From Arcobacter sp. F2176 (GTDB lineage: Bacteria > Campylobacterota > Campylobacteria > Campylobacterales > Arcobacteraceae): DNA of 64,000 nt. The notes under the pieces are model-generated. The model did not search any database. It had not been told where the DNA came from and saw nothing but the letters and a program-made list of their open reading frames with translations. A program made the translations under genes and the position numbers. The stretch spans positions 248,001 to 312,000 of the forward strand of contig NZ_PDJV01000001.1 in the NCBI RefSeq assembly GCF_004116465.1, in the 5' to 3' direction. Numbering within the stretch: position 1 is the stretch's first letter; every line of letters starts with the position of its first letter. Of the stretch, positions 16,421 to 25,959 are shown one piece after another.

Positions 16421-16426
16421 AAGGAG
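16421..16426 (+). promoter_or_regulatory. Ribosome binding site fixing a GTG start
   Basis: AAGGAG lies 9 bases before the GTG at 16436. The only nearby ATG (16443) is out of frame, so GTG is the likely start. Confidence 0.6.
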
Positions 16427-16435
16427 TAAACTAAA

Positions 16436-17494
16436 GTGAATTATGAAAACTATAATAATATTTATAAAGAAATACTCGAGGATAAAGAGGGGCAGTTGTC
16501 TGCAAATTATTTATTAAATAAATACACCATAATTCATGATGAAGAATTAATCAATATTCTAAATCAAATTAAAAAGAATGAATATATTAATAGTGATAAT
16601 GAATTAATTAGTAAGTTAATAAATGAATTAGATGAAAATGAAGATATTTTAAATATTAATGAAATAATTGATTTAAAAAATAAAATTATAAATTTAGAAG
16701 AGTTAAATGAAAACTATATAGAAAAAGATGAGTCAATAAAAATCAATGAAAATAAAAATGTAAGTGAAAATCATAGAGAGAAGGGTAGAAAAAATCAATA
16801 TCTTGATAAGATTATAAAAAGTATTAGTCAATTTATAAAAAACCTTAAAATGATTCTTTTTAAATATTTTTCCAAAATCAATTACAAAGAAATAAAAAAG
16901 TATTTTTCTAAGATTGATATAAATTATATAAATAGCTTAGGTACAAAAAAATATATTTTGCTAATAATTCCTATATTTATTTTATTAGTTTCTTTCATCT
17001 CTTTTAATAACAAAACATTGAATCCTTCTGATATTCAATTAGCAAATAAAGATATTATTTCTTTACCAATTGTAGAAGAAACATTTGAGAAAAAAGAGAT
17101 TGAATCATCTCCTAAAGATAAAATTATCATGCCAAAAGAAAAAAATCTAGCAAATTCAGAAAAAATTCTTAATGCACTAGATGAAACAACAGTAGATGTA
17201 GTAAATAATGATGAAACAACAATAGATGAAACAATTAGCCAAGAAGATAACATATCAAAAGAGCAAAATCAAGAACAAGTTGCTTCTAATGATACTGTAA
17301 AACTTGAAGATTTAAATGACATATCAAAATATATGAAAAATATAACATATAATGATAATAGTATTATTTATAAAGATAAAATATTCAAAGAAGGAGAAGA
17401 TATGTTTGGATTTACTATCTATAAAATATCTTCAGCATATGTAAAATTTGAAGATAAAATAACAAAAGTAAGAAAAAGATACTTATATAAATAG
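16436..17494 (+). CDS. Single-pass membrane protein with GspB-like C-terminal domain
   Basis: A 352-residue protein with GTG start. Residues 1-170 are charged, helical and probably cytoplasmic; one transmembrane segment ('YILLIIPIFILLVSFISF') lies near residues 178-197; then a linker rich in Glu, Asp, Thr and Asn leads to a compact end of about 55 residues ('ITYNDNSIIYKDKIFKEGED'). The end resembles the periplasmic domain of GspB/ExeB type II secretion accessory proteins (short beta domain with 'eG' turn), but the match is by eye only. It is followed by a lipoprotein gene 12 bases on. Together they could be an envelope-spanning pair serving the T6SS or a pilus-like machine. Confidence 0.5.
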   Translation: MNYENYNNIYKEILEDKEGQLSANYLLNKYTIIHDEELINILNQIKKNEYINSDNELISKLINELDENEDILNINEIIDLKNKIINLEELNENYIEKDESIKINENKNVSENHREKGRKNQYLDKIIKSISQFIKNLKMILFKYFSKINYKEIKKYFSKIDINYINSLGTKKYILLIIPIFILLVSFISFNNKTLNPSDIQLANKDIISLPIVEETFEKKEIESSPKDKIIMPKEKNLANSEKILNALDETTVDVVNNDETTIDETISQEDNISKEQNQEQVASNDTVKLEDLNDISKYMKNITYNDNSIIYKDKIFKEGEDMFGFTIYKISSAYVKFEDKITKVRKRYLYK

Positions 17495-17506
17495 AAAGAG
17501 GGGAAT

Positions 17507-17905
17507 ATGAAAAAATTTAATTTATTAGTATTATTATCAGTTTTAATAATTTCAGGTTGTGCAAATGTATTTCAAGTTAAAAAAGATAAACCAAAAGAAG
17601 AAGTTGTAACTACAAATGTAGAGGAAAAAGACAATAAAAAAGAAGAAGCACAAAAAAAACTTAATGAAAAATGGATATATTACACAATGATAAATCCAAA
17701 AACTGAAATATTTGTTTATAATGGTAATTATTCAAAAAATGATAGTTTACTAGAAGATAGACAAATAAAGAGTTCATTTTATTTGAGTGGTAAATCAGTT
17801 AGAATTTCAAAAATATTTGACACTAAGCTTGGAGATAGATATGGGAAAATAGCTAATAAGTCTCTTTTTATTTCTATGGATGACTTAACAACATACAAAA
17901 AGTAA
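17507..17905 (+). CDS. Small lipoprotein with SH3-like end, unknown function
   Basis: A 132-residue lipoprotein: signal peptide with lipobox 'ISGC' (Cys18), then a charged Lys/Glu linker and a C-terminal beta-rich segment of about 75 residues ('VRISKIFDTKLGDRYGKI') that looks SH3-like. Good ribosome site (GAGGGGA). It is 12 bases behind the membrane protein gene and ends in a hairpin, so the two form an operon. A partner that anchors the envelope protein to the outer membrane, like a TssJ or pilotin, is possible but not shown. Confidence 0.55.
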   Translation: MKKFNLLVLLSVLIISGCANVFQVKKDKPKEEVVTTNVEEKDNKKEEAQKKLNEKWIYYTMINPKTEIFVYNGNYSKNDSLLEDRQIKSSFYLSGKSVRISKIFDTKLGDRYGKIANKSLFISMDDLTTYKK

Positions 17906-17922
17906 GGTTTTCTTTTTGTATG
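17892..17922 (+). terminator. Hairpin at the end of the lipoprotein gene
   Basis: An 11-bp perfect inverted repeat (17892-17902 with 17912-17922), starting inside the last codons. The second arm is T-rich. It separates this operon from the convergent che operon. Confidence 0.6.
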
Positions 17923-17995
17923 ATATAGCTTAGAAGTAAATATACAATTAGTTTGAAAATTATAGTTTTCAATACTAAATAACATAAGTATATTA

Positions 17996-19078
17996 TTAAA
18001 TATATCTTTTTAAATTCTTAGAAAAATCAACTATATATTGAGCTATTTCATCTAAATGTACAATATCTTTTACAGCACCAACTTCGATTGCTTTTTTAGG
18101 CATTCCAAAAACTACACAGCTTTCTTCATTTTGAGCGATTGTATAAGCACCATTGTCAAATAACTCTTTTATTCCTATCATTCCATCATCTCCCATTCCT
18201 GTCATCATCACAGCCATAGCAGAACTTCCTATAACATTATTAACGGATCTAAACATAATATTTACACTTGGTTTATGATGTGATATTCTTATTCCATCAA
18301 TAAGTTTTGTATAATATTCATTCCCTCTTTTTTCTATACTTAAATGCATATTACCAGGAGCTAAAAAAGCTTTTCCTTTCTCAAGTTTCATTCCATCAGT
18401 AGCTTCAAAAACTTCAAGAGCTGATTCAGTATTTAATCTTTGGGCAAAAGACCTTGAAAAACCATATGGAATATGTTGTGTAATAACTATTGGAGGTAAA
18501 TCATTTGGCAAAGATTTAAAAACTTTAAGTAGTGATTCAACACCACCTGTTGATGAACCTATTGCAATAACTTTAGAACCTCCTAATCTTGCTGGACTTG
18601 AGAGAAGTAACTCATCAGGATGATTTTTTGTATTTGTTTCTATCTTTGTTTTGTTCTTTTGGATAAATTGTGCTTTAGGCTTTTTAAGTGTATATTGTTT
18701 TAATAAAAAAGTAAGATTTAGTAAATTGTCTTTTACTCTTGATTGAAATGACATCATTGATTCACCATTCGCAGGCTTTTCTATATATCCAACAGCACCA
18801 TCATCAAAGATATCATTTCCTCTTGCACCCTCACCTGATACTACAACAGCTGGCATAGGATGAAGTCTCATTAGGTTTCTTAAAAAAGTAACTCCATCCA
18901 TTTTTGGCATATTTATATCAATAGTTACCATATCTGGTTCAAACTTCTTGATTTTTTCTCTTGCATCAAAGGCATCAACTGCTTCATCAATAACTTCAAA
19001 TTCATCAATAGAATTAATAATATCTTTTAAAATTCTTCTCATTGATAATGAATCATCAATTACTATTACTGTATACAT
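17996..19078 (-). CDS. cheB: CheB, response-regulator chemoreceptor methylesterase
   Basis: A 360-residue two-domain CheB. The receiver domain has the phospho-site Asp54 in 'VTIDINMPKMDG'; the catalytic domain has 'IAIGSSTGG' (Ser176), 'TQHIPYGFS' and 'MTGMGDDG', the Ser/His/Asp triad. It removes methyl groups from, and deamidates, chemoreceptors, and phosphorylation by CheA activates it. Campylobacter jejuni CheB lacks the receiver domain, so this is a full-length version. Last gene of the cheYARDB operon, 10 bases after cheD. Confidence 0.95.
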   Translation of the reverse strand: MYTVIVIDDSLSMRRILKDIINSIDEFEVIDEAVDAFDAREKIKKFEPDMVTIDINMPKMDGVTFLRNLMRLHPMPAVVVSGEGARGNDIFDDGAVGYIEKPANGESMMSFQSRVKDNLLNLTFLLKQYTLKKPKAQFIQKNKTKIETNTKNHPDELLLSSPARLGGSKVIAIGSSTGGVESLLKVFKSLPNDLPPIVITQHIPYGFSRSFAQRLNTESALEVFEATDGMKLEKGKAFLAPGNMHLSIEKRGNEYYTKLIDGIRISHHKPSVNIMFRSVNNVIGSSAMAVMMTGMGDDGMIGIKELFDNGAYTIAQNEESCVVFGMPKKAIEVGAVKDIVHLDEIAQYIVDFSKNLKRYI

Positions 19079-19088
19079 TTAAATAGCC

Positions 19089-19766
19089 TTAAAATAGTTC
19101 AATATCCATCTCAGGAGCTGGTTCTGGATCATTGCCAAATAAATCCACACCACCAACATACTCTTTGAGAACTGGTGCTTTTGTAATTTCCACTTGTAAA
19201 GATTTTTCTTCTTGAATAACTTTTGAATCTGTTTCATTTTTATTTGTAACTTTTATAAATGTTTCAAAATCATTAGTCATCAAAATTAATCTTGCATGAT
19301 CACCTCTTGTATGTTCAGAAAGTATTTTAAAACCTTCTGATTTACAAAAATCTTTAGCGAATTCAACATTTCTATGTCCAATAGAATTAATACTACTAGC
19401 CATTAATTGCATAATATCTGCACCTCCAGAAATCTTTGCTCTTAAATCTTTCTTTTGGCATCCTAATTTATACATTTCATTTAACATAGCCTCAACTGAA
19501 TAAAGCCCATATTTCATATCTTCATTTGAATTATTAGTCGTCGGAAGTAAAAAATGGTTCATAGCTTTTATTTTTTTAGCTGTATCATAAAACATAATAG
19601 CAACACAAGAGCCAAGTAAAGTCTTAAAAGCTACATTATCATTATCTGAACTAACCGCAAATTCTCCACCAATTACAGTATGTGCCCGATATCCTTTTAT
19701 TACTTGAGTAGAAAGATTATTAGAGATTTTTTCAATGCTTCCATCTTTATGACCTAAAATTATCAA
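19089..19766 (-). CDS. cheD: CheD, chemoreceptor glutamine deamidase
   Basis: A 225-residue CheD. The papain-like pair is visible as 'TLLGSCVAIMFYD' (Cys) and 'KAMNHFLLP' (His). CheD converts receptor Gln to Glu and helps CheA activation. The core ends near residue 165; the last 55-60 residues are an acidic, low-complexity tail ('FGNDPEPAPEMDIELF') not usual in CheD. Its ATG overlaps the cheR stop (ATGA). Confidence 0.92.
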   Translation of the reverse strand: MIILGHKDGSIEKISNNLSTQVIKGYRAHTVIGGEFAVSSDNDNVAFKTLLGSCVAIMFYDTAKKIKAMNHFLLPTTNNSNEDMKYGLYSVEAMLNEMYKLGCQKKDLRAKISGGADIMQLMASSINSIGHRNVEFAKDFCKSEGFKILSEHTRGDHARLILMTNDFETFIKVTNKNETDSKVIQEEKSLQVEITKAPVLKEYVGGVDLFGNDPEPAPEMDIELF

Positions 19767-20605
19767 GATACTTCCTTCTCTTTAATAAAAATATTTTGCC
19801 CTATTCTTCTAACATAAGCCTCAAGTTTACCAGGACTTTCAGAATGCCCAATATATAGCGTTCCTCCAATTTTTAGATGTCTAAACAACCTAAATAAAAT
19901 CTTTTCTTGGTCTATTGCAGAAAAATAAATTAGTACATTTCTACAAAATACTACATCAAATTGATTTTTTGCAAAAGGATAATTTGCATCATTTAAATTC
20001 ATAACTTGAAAAGTAACCATTTTTTGAAGTTCTGGTTTTACTTTTATAAGAATCTCTTCCGATGCTAAACTTTTTTCAACTCTTTTTTTAAAGTATTTTT
20101 GGGGTTTTAACCAACTGGGAAATTCTTTTGAACTTTTTGAAAACCGGTATATCCCATTTGCTGCATATTGTAGTACATTAGTATCAATATCTGTTGCGAT
20201 TATTGATGCATTTATTCTTTTTCCTAATTCTTCTTGTGTTTCTAAAATTGTCATCGCCATTGAATAAGGTTCTTCTCCAGTTGATGAAGCAGAACAATAT
20301 AATTTTATATCCTGACTATGCTTTAACAACTCAGGTAAAACCCTATTTTTCAAATCAGCAAAATGGAATTCTTCCCTAAAGAAATGTGTTTTATTAGTTG
20401 TAAAAGCATTTATAAATTCTGTTTTATAATTACCCTCTTTAATAGCATCCAGTAAATCATCTAAAGAACCTTGAAATGAAGCATTCCTCTTTAATTTATG
20501 AAGTCTATTTGAAATCATAATATCTTTATTTTCAGTAAGAGTTATCCCAGTAAAAGAGTATAACAACTCTTTTACTTTTTCATGTAAATGTAAAGTATCA
20601 TCCAT
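19763..20605 (-). CDS. cheR: CheR, chemoreceptor methyltransferase
   Basis: A 280-residue SAM-dependent methyltransferase. The N-terminal helical CheR domain is followed by the Rossmann core with 'LYCSASSTGEEPYSMAM' (SAM loop), 'ATDIDTNVL' and 'DVVFCRNVLIYF'. It methylates glutamates on chemoreceptors and with CheB sets adaptation. The TNKTHFFRE motif ('TTNKTHFFREEFHF') is the standard CheR signature. Two bases behind cheA, 4-base overlap with cheD. Confidence 0.95.
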   Translation of the reverse strand: MDDTLHLHEKVKELLYSFTGITLTENKDIMISNRLHKLKRNASFQGSLDDLLDAIKEGNYKTEFINAFTTNKTHFFREEFHFADLKNRVLPELLKHSQDIKLYCSASSTGEEPYSMAMTILETQEELGKRINASIIATDIDTNVLQYAANGIYRFSKSSKEFPSWLKPQKYFKKRVEKSLASEEILIKVKPELQKMVTFQVMNLNDANYPFAKNQFDVVFCRNVLIYFSAIDQEKILFRLFRHLKIGGTLYIGHSESPGKLEAYVRRIGQNIFIKEKEVS

Positions 20606-20607
20606 TT

Positions 20608-22656
20608 TTATGAAGCTTTAACTATACCTAATTCTTTTTCTTTTTTGATTTGTGCATTTATTATTCCTAATACATCTAAAATCAAGCCAATACTTCCATC
20701 ACCTCTAACAGTTGCAGCACCTATACCTTGAACTGGTCTAAAATTTTTATCCAAAGGTTTAACAACTACTTGATATTGATTTAAGAATTCATCAATAGCA
20801 ATTGCAATTTTTGTGTTACCTTGTTTAACGACTATTAACATTCCATCTTCAAGTTTAGGATATCCTGGTTCTACTCCAAAAAGTTTATGAAGTTTTACAA
20901 TTGGAATGAATTCTTCTCTTAACATTAATAAATCTTGAGCACCATCACCAATCTTCTTAATCATTTCAGAAGTTGGTTGTAATGATTCAACAATAGAGTT
21001 TAAAGGTAAGATATATCTTTCTTCACCCACTGCTATATCAAGACCATCAAGAATTGCAAGTGTTAATGGCAACATAATAGTAATAGTTGTACCACCACCA
21101 ATTGTAGTATCTAAATTAATTGCTCCACCTAATTTATGAATATTAGTTTTAACAACATCCATCCCCACACCACGTCCTGAGATATCTGTAACTTGATCTG
21201 CTGTTGAAACACCTGCTCCAAATACTAACATTGCTTTTTCATTATCTGTCATTTTTGATAATTGATTTTCATCAATCAATCCATTTTCTAGAGCTTTTTG
21301 AGCAACTCTTTCTCCATCAATTCCTTTACCATCATCTTCAATTGTAATAATCATTTGACCATTAGCTTGTTCTGCAGAAATGATTATCTCACCCATTTCA
21401 TTTTTTCCAGAAGCTACCCTATTTTCAGGAGTTTCAATACCATGGTCTAGTGAATTTCTAATAATATGCATTAAAGGATCTGTCAAACCCTCAATCATAG
21501 CTTTATCAATCTCAACATTATCACCGAAATGTTTGAAATCAACTTTTTTATTTAATTTCTTAGAAATATCTCTTACAACTTTTGGGAACTTAGAATAAAT
21601 TGATTCCATAGGTACCATTCTTATACTCATAATAGAATCTTGCATATCTCTAATATGTCTTTCAAGTTGTTCTAATCTTTCATATACTGAATTTTGTACT
21701 TTATTATCTTCGATAGAAGAAGTAAATTGTTTTAACATTGCATTTGTAATAACTAAATCACCAACATTATTCATTAATAAATCAATTTTGTCAAGATTTA
21801 CTCTAATGTTATTAGTTGCAGCTGCAGGTTTTTTTTCTTCTCTATTTCGTGCAGCAGCAGCTGGTCTAGTAGCAGTTGGTGCACTTGCAGGAGCAACTGC
21901 TTTTGAATTTGGTGTTGAAGACTCTTGTTTTTTTTCTACTATTGGTGTTTCTTCTTTTTCTGGCGCTTTTATAGTTGCAGTTGGTGTAATCTCTTGAGCA
22001 TCATCAAAAAATCCAAAATTCTCATTATCTAAACTTTCAGTAGATGCATTTGAAATTTTAATATTATCATTGAAAAATCCAAAAGAATCATTTTCCAATG
22101 AATCTTCAACATCAATATCATCTTCAAATATTCCATAAGAATTAGAATTTAAGTTAATTTTTTCACTAGAAGATTCTATTGGAATAACTTCAGGATGTAT
22201 CTCTTCTTGTTGAATAACCTCAGTTGGTATTTCATTTTGTTGAGAAATAGATTCTCCATTAATATATGCTCTTATTTGGATTAAAAGCTCTGAAGTCATT
22301 GATTCAAAAGTATTTCGATCAATATCTTCTGCAACTTCTAATTCCAAAATCTCTTTCATAACATCCATGCAGTCAATTAAAACACCTGCCATTTCAGGAA
22401 GATATTCTATTTGGTGGTTTCTCAATTTATCCATCATATTTTCAACATCATGAGTAAATTCTGCAAATATTGGAAGTTCTACAGAAGCTCCACTTCCTTT
22501 TAAAGTATGTACATCCCTAAAAAGCTGACCCATTTCTTCTTCAGTAAGTGAGCCATTTGTCTCAGCTTCTAATAAAACATTATCAGCTGATTCAAAAAGT
22601 TCTACAGCTTCTTCTAAAAACATTTCTCTATATTTTGATATATCAAAACCAGACAT
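20608..22656 (-). CDS. cheA: CheA, chemotaxis histidine kinase
   Basis: A 682-residue CheA. The Hpt (P1) domain has 'DVHTLKGSG' with phospho-acceptor His50. An acidic linker follows with three near-repeats of the form 'SFGFFNDN/NFGFFDDA', then an Ala/Pro-rich stretch, with no clear P2 domain. Dimerisation, ATPase ('IIRNSLDHGIE', 'DDGKGID', 'SGRGVGMDVV') and a CheW-like domain complete it. It lacks the C-terminal receiver domain of the CheAY typical of Campylobacter and Helicobacter. The repeated FGFF(N/D)D motifs may be docking sites for CheY or CheB, which is inference. Confidence 0.95.
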   Translation of the reverse strand: MSGFDISKYREMFLEEAVELFESADNVLLEAETNGSLTEEEMGQLFRDVHTLKGSGASVELPIFAEFTHDVENMMDKLRNHQIEYLPEMAGVLIDCMDVMKEILELEVAEDIDRNTFESMTSELLIQIRAYINGESISQQNEIPTEVIQQEEIHPEVIPIESSSEKINLNSNSYGIFEDDIDVEDSLENDSFGFFNDNIKISNASTESLDNENFGFFDDAQEITPTATIKAPEKEETPIVEKKQESSTPNSKAVAPASAPTATRPAAAARNREEKKPAAATNNIRVNLDKIDLLMNNVGDLVITNAMLKQFTSSIEDNKVQNSVYERLEQLERHIRDMQDSIMSIRMVPMESIYSKFPKVVRDISKKLNKKVDFKHFGDNVEIDKAMIEGLTDPLMHIIRNSLDHGIETPENRVASGKNEMGEIIISAEQANGQMIITIEDDGKGIDGERVAQKALENGLIDENQLSKMTDNEKAMLVFGAGVSTADQVTDISGRGVGMDVVKTNIHKLGGAINLDTTIGGGTTITIMLPLTLAILDGLDIAVGEERYILPLNSIVESLQPTSEMIKKIGDGAQDLLMLREEFIPIVKLHKLFGVEPGYPKLEDGMLIVVKQGNTKIAIAIDEFLNQYQVVVKPLDKNFRPVQGIGAATVRGDGSIGLILDVLGIINAQIKKEKELGIVKAS

Positions 22657-22668
22657 AATAACACCTTC

Positions 22669-23037
22669 CTATCTATTTAAAACTATATTAACAGCTTTTA
22701 GTAATTGATCTGGAACAAATGGTTTTACAATCCAACCAGTAGCTCCTGCCGCTTTCCCTTTTGCTTTCATGTCATCACTTCTTTCAGTTGTTAAAACTAA
22801 AATAGGTTTTGTTTTATATTTATCTACTTTTCTTAGTTCACCAATTAATGTCAATCCATCCATATTTGGCATATTAACATCAGTAATAATTAAATCAAAG
22901 TTATTTCCATTTGCTTTTTCTAAACCGTCTACACCGTCTACTGCTGCAATTACATCACTATATCCACCCTCTTTGAGAGCGTATGTTAACATGTCTCTTA
23001 ACATAGTCGAATCATCCACTATTAAAAGCTTTGCCAT
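22669..23037 (-). CDS. cheY: CheY-type single-domain response regulator
   Basis: A 122-residue receiver domain: acidic pair 'VDDST', phospho-site Asp53 ('IITDVNMPNMDG'), Thr83/84 ('VLTTERSD') and Lys105 ('VKPF'). Trp102 stands near the usual switch Tyr. First gene of the che operon, 12 bases ahead of cheA. It would pass the CheA signal to the flagellar motor or another output. Confidence 0.93.
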   Translation of the reverse strand: MAKLLIVDDSTMLRDMLTYALKEGGYSDVIAAVDGVDGLEKANGNNFDLIITDVNMPNMDGLTLIGELRKVDKYKTKPILVLTTERSDDMKAKGKAAGATGWIVKPFVPDQLLKAVNIVLNR

Positions 23038-23107
23038 AGTATTTCCTTAATACGAAAAAATAATATTCATAAATAATAACTAAAGAACTATTAAATTAGT
23101 ATAAAAA

Positions 23108-25285
23108 TTAAATATTAGCCGAAGCTAATTCAATTCTATCTCTACTAACTTTTAATACTTTTAATTCAACTTTATCACCAACACTTAAAACATCAGATAC
23201 ATTTTTAACTCTTTCTTTTGATATTTTAGAGATATGTAATAAACCTTCACCACCTTTTGGTAGTTTCATAAATGCACCAAAATCAACTATTCGCTCAACA
23301 ATCCCCTCTAAAACTTCTTCTTCTTTATATAAAGAATCAAAAATAATTTTCTCATTTTGTTTTCTTGAAGGAGCATTATCTGAAATTGTTTTAATATGTG
23401 CACAAGCGTCTAATACATTCTGTTTATTATCACCAGCAACTTTAACATTACCACTATCTCTATCTAAATCAATTGAAACAGAAAATTTTTCTATAATCTC
23501 TTTTATTGTAGACCCTGCTTTTCCAATCACTACCATAATTTTGCTAGGATCAATTGCAAATTGTTCCATTAATGGTAAAGCTGGGCTTGGAACGATTTCA
23601 ACGGCTGCTTCTTCCATAAGAGTTAAAATATGCTCTCTCCCCTCTTTTGCTTGTAAAAGAGCTTCTTTTAAAACACTTAATTCTATTCCACCAAGTTTTA
23701 TATCCATTTGTAAAGCGGTAATTCCTGTTTTTGGACCAGCAACTTTAAAGTCCATATCTCCATCATGATCTTCTAGTCCCATGATATCAGTTAATACACA
23801 ATGTTTATCACCTTCAACAACCATACCCATAGCAACACCTGCAACTAAAGCTGATATTGGTACTCCTGCTGCTTTTAAGGCTAAAGAACCACCACATACT
23901 GTTGCCATAGAAGAAGAACCATTTGATTCTAAAATTTCAGATACTAATCTAACAGTATCACCAAAATCTCTATCAATAGTAGCTTCCAATGCTCTTTTAC
24001 CTAAATTACCATGTCCTAATTCTCTTCTTCCTACACCAAACATAGGTTTTGCTTCACCTACAGAAAATCCAGGGAAATTATAGTGAACCATAAAATTTTC
24101 CATAGAAGTTGATTTTTCATTTAATGTTTCAAACATTTGTCCATCTTTAGCACCTGCTAAAGTTGCCACAACCAAGGCTTGTGTTTCACCCCTTGTAAAT
24201 AAACAAGAAGAGTGAGCAGATGGCAGAATATTTGTATCAATAGATATAGGTCTAACAGTTTTTAAACCTCTCCCATCAGCTCTTACATGCTCATTTACGA
24301 TCATTGCTCTTACAACTTCTTTTTTTACAATTGAAACAGCTTCATAAACATTTTCAAAAGGAAATTCATTTGAAGTACAATATTCATCTTTTGCAATTTT
24401 TTTAGCCAAATCTTTTAATTCAGTTGCTCTTTCACTTTTAGCTAATTTTTTAACAGCACCTTTTACATCATCTAAATATGTGTTTTTTACATGTGTTATC
24501 AAATCTTCTGGAATTGTAAATTCTACTAATTCAACATCGAATTTTTCTTTACAAACATTTTCAAATCCAGTCTCATATGTTGAATTAGCTTCTTTTAAAG
24601 CAGTTTGGGCAACTGAAATAGCCTCAACTAATTCTTCTTCTGTCATTTCATTTGTTTTATGGATTTTTGAAAAAGCTTCAATATCCACTTCAACCATATC
24701 TTCAGATGAAATAGCTCTCATTTCAATCATAAGAAGCTCATCTTTTGATCCAGCTACATATAAGTCTAAAGTTGAATTTAGCATATCTGTAACATTTGGA
24801 TTAACTACATATTTACCATCAATTCTAGCAACTCTAACACCAGCAACTGATTTTTTCACAGGAATATTAGAAGTATATAAAGCAGCACTTGCCGCATTTA
24901 AAGCTAAAGTTTGTAAGTCAACATCTTTATCCGCACTTAAAACCATTACTGTAATTGTAGTAGGATAAACATAACCTTTTGGGAAAAGTGGTCTTAAACT
25001 TCTATCTATAATTCTTGATGTTAAAGTTTCTAATTCACTTGGTTTACTTTCTCTTTTGAAAAATCCACCAGGTATTTTTGCTGCTGCGTATGCTTTTTCT
25101 ATATATTGTACTGTTAGTGGAGTAAAATCTTCAGAAACAGGATTATCAAACTCACTTACAACTGTTGCTAAAACAACTGCATTACCACATTTTGCTAAAA
25201 CTGACCCATTAGCTTGTTTTGCAACTTTATTAAACTCAAAAATCTCATCTTTTCCATTTAATTCAAATTCGCATACTGTTGACAT
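23108..25285 (-). CDS. pnp: Polyribonucleotide nucleotidyltransferase (PNPase)
   Basis: A 725-residue PNPase, which degrades RNA 3' to 5' using phosphate. Two RNase PH-like domains, the second with 'HYNFPGFSVGEAKPMFGVGRRE' type core ('GVGRRELGHGNL'), a KH domain ('IMVVIGKAGSTIKEII', near residue 590) and an S1 domain ('GIVERIVDFGAFM', 'GLLHISKIS'). Length is normal. The stop of the phosphoribosyltransferase gene is 3 bases from its start side, so they share a transcript. Confidence 0.97.
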   Translation of the reverse strand: MSTVCEFELNGKDEIFEFNKVAKQANGSVLAKCGNAVVLATVVSEFDNPVSEDFTPLTVQYIEKAYAAAKIPGGFFKRESKPSELETLTSRIIDRSLRPLFPKGYVYPTTITVMVLSADKDVDLQTLALNAASAALYTSNIPVKKSVAGVRVARIDGKYVVNPNVTDMLNSTLDLYVAGSKDELLMIEMRAISSEDMVEVDIEAFSKIHKTNEMTEEELVEAISVAQTALKEANSTYETGFENVCKEKFDVELVEFTIPEDLITHVKNTYLDDVKGAVKKLAKSERATELKDLAKKIAKDEYCTSNEFPFENVYEAVSIVKKEVVRAMIVNEHVRADGRGLKTVRPISIDTNILPSAHSSCLFTRGETQALVVATLAGAKDGQMFETLNEKSTSMENFMVHYNFPGFSVGEAKPMFGVGRRELGHGNLGKRALEATIDRDFGDTVRLVSEILESNGSSSMATVCGGSLALKAAGVPISALVAGVAMGMVVEGDKHCVLTDIMGLEDHDGDMDFKVAGPKTGITALQMDIKLGGIELSVLKEALLQAKEGREHILTLMEEAAVEIVPSPALPLMEQFAIDPSKIMVVIGKAGSTIKEIIEKFSVSIDLDRDSGNVKVAGDNKQNVLDACAHIKTISDNAPSRKQNEKIIFDSLYKEEEVLEGIVERIVDFGAFMKLPKGGEGLLHISKISKERVKNVSDVLSVGDKVELKVLKVSRDRIELASANI

Positions 25286-25287
25286 AA

Positions 25288-25959
25288 TTATTTATCCTTT
25301 ATATTTTTAATATCTTCAAATGTTACCTCTTCTAATTCATTATAATAATAATTAATGGAGATAAAATGATCTAAACTCTCTACATAATACAAATCATCAG
25401 CAATAGATTCAATCGTTTGTATACTAGCATTTGGTAGTATAGGAATTGCAACTGAAACTGATTTTGCACCTAAATTAATAGCTGTTTTAATACAAGCCAT
25501 CATGGTAAGTCCTGTATTTAACCCCTCATCAACAAGAAGAATATTTTTATCTTTTATATCTTTTATTCTTTCTCCTGATCTAAATTTACTTAGTTTATTT
25601 AAAATCATACTCTCATAAATATATTTTGACTTTGAATAAATAAAATCTAAACTTAAATCAAAAGAACGAGCTAGTTCTTCATGAATTACAACCTCTTCAC
25701 TTTCTGTTACAATTGCAATTTCACACTCTTCATTATTTGGGGCTAATACTTTTTCTGTAAAAAGTATTTTAAATTGAGCATCTAGTTTTTTAGCAATTAT
25801 TTTAGCAATTGAAAATCCACCAAAAGATGAGGCAACAACTGTCCAATCTTCTAACCTCATTTTTTCTATTGGTAAGATTTCTATTAATTTATTTGCTGCA
25901 TCTTCTCTATTTTTGAAATATATTTTACTACCACTGCATCTTACTTCAAAATCATCCAA
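25288..25959 (-). CDS. Phosphoribosyltransferase-domain protein
   Basis: A 223-residue type I phosphoribosyltransferase fold. The PRPP loop is 'NILLVDEGLNTGLTMMA', a variant of the usual DDG.ATG.T motif with Glu and Asn. The N-terminal part resembles 'orphan' PRTases found beside lptD in Campylobacterota. Substrate unknown. It sits between lptD (directly adjoining, no gap) and pnp. Confidence 0.75.
   Translation of the reverse strand: MDDFEVRCSGSKIYFKNREDAANKLIEILPIEKMRLEDWTVVASSFGGFSIAKIIAKKLDAQFKILFTEKVLAPNNEECEIAIVTESEEVVIHEELARSFDLSLDFIYSKSKYIYESMILNKLSKFRSGERIKDIKDKNILLVDEGLNTGLTMMACIKTAINLGAKSVSVAIPILPNASIQTIESIADDLYYVESLDHFISINYYYNELEEVTFEDIKNIKDK

Noticed and set aside
1-17905. Prophage origin for the VgrG/Hcp region
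   Set aside because: No phage structural, lysis or integrase genes; TssM, PppA and PpkA identify a T6SS.
21380-24968. Several plus-strand open frames inside cheA and pnp
   Set aside because: Low-complexity shadows opposite strongly conserved genes, without ribosome sites.
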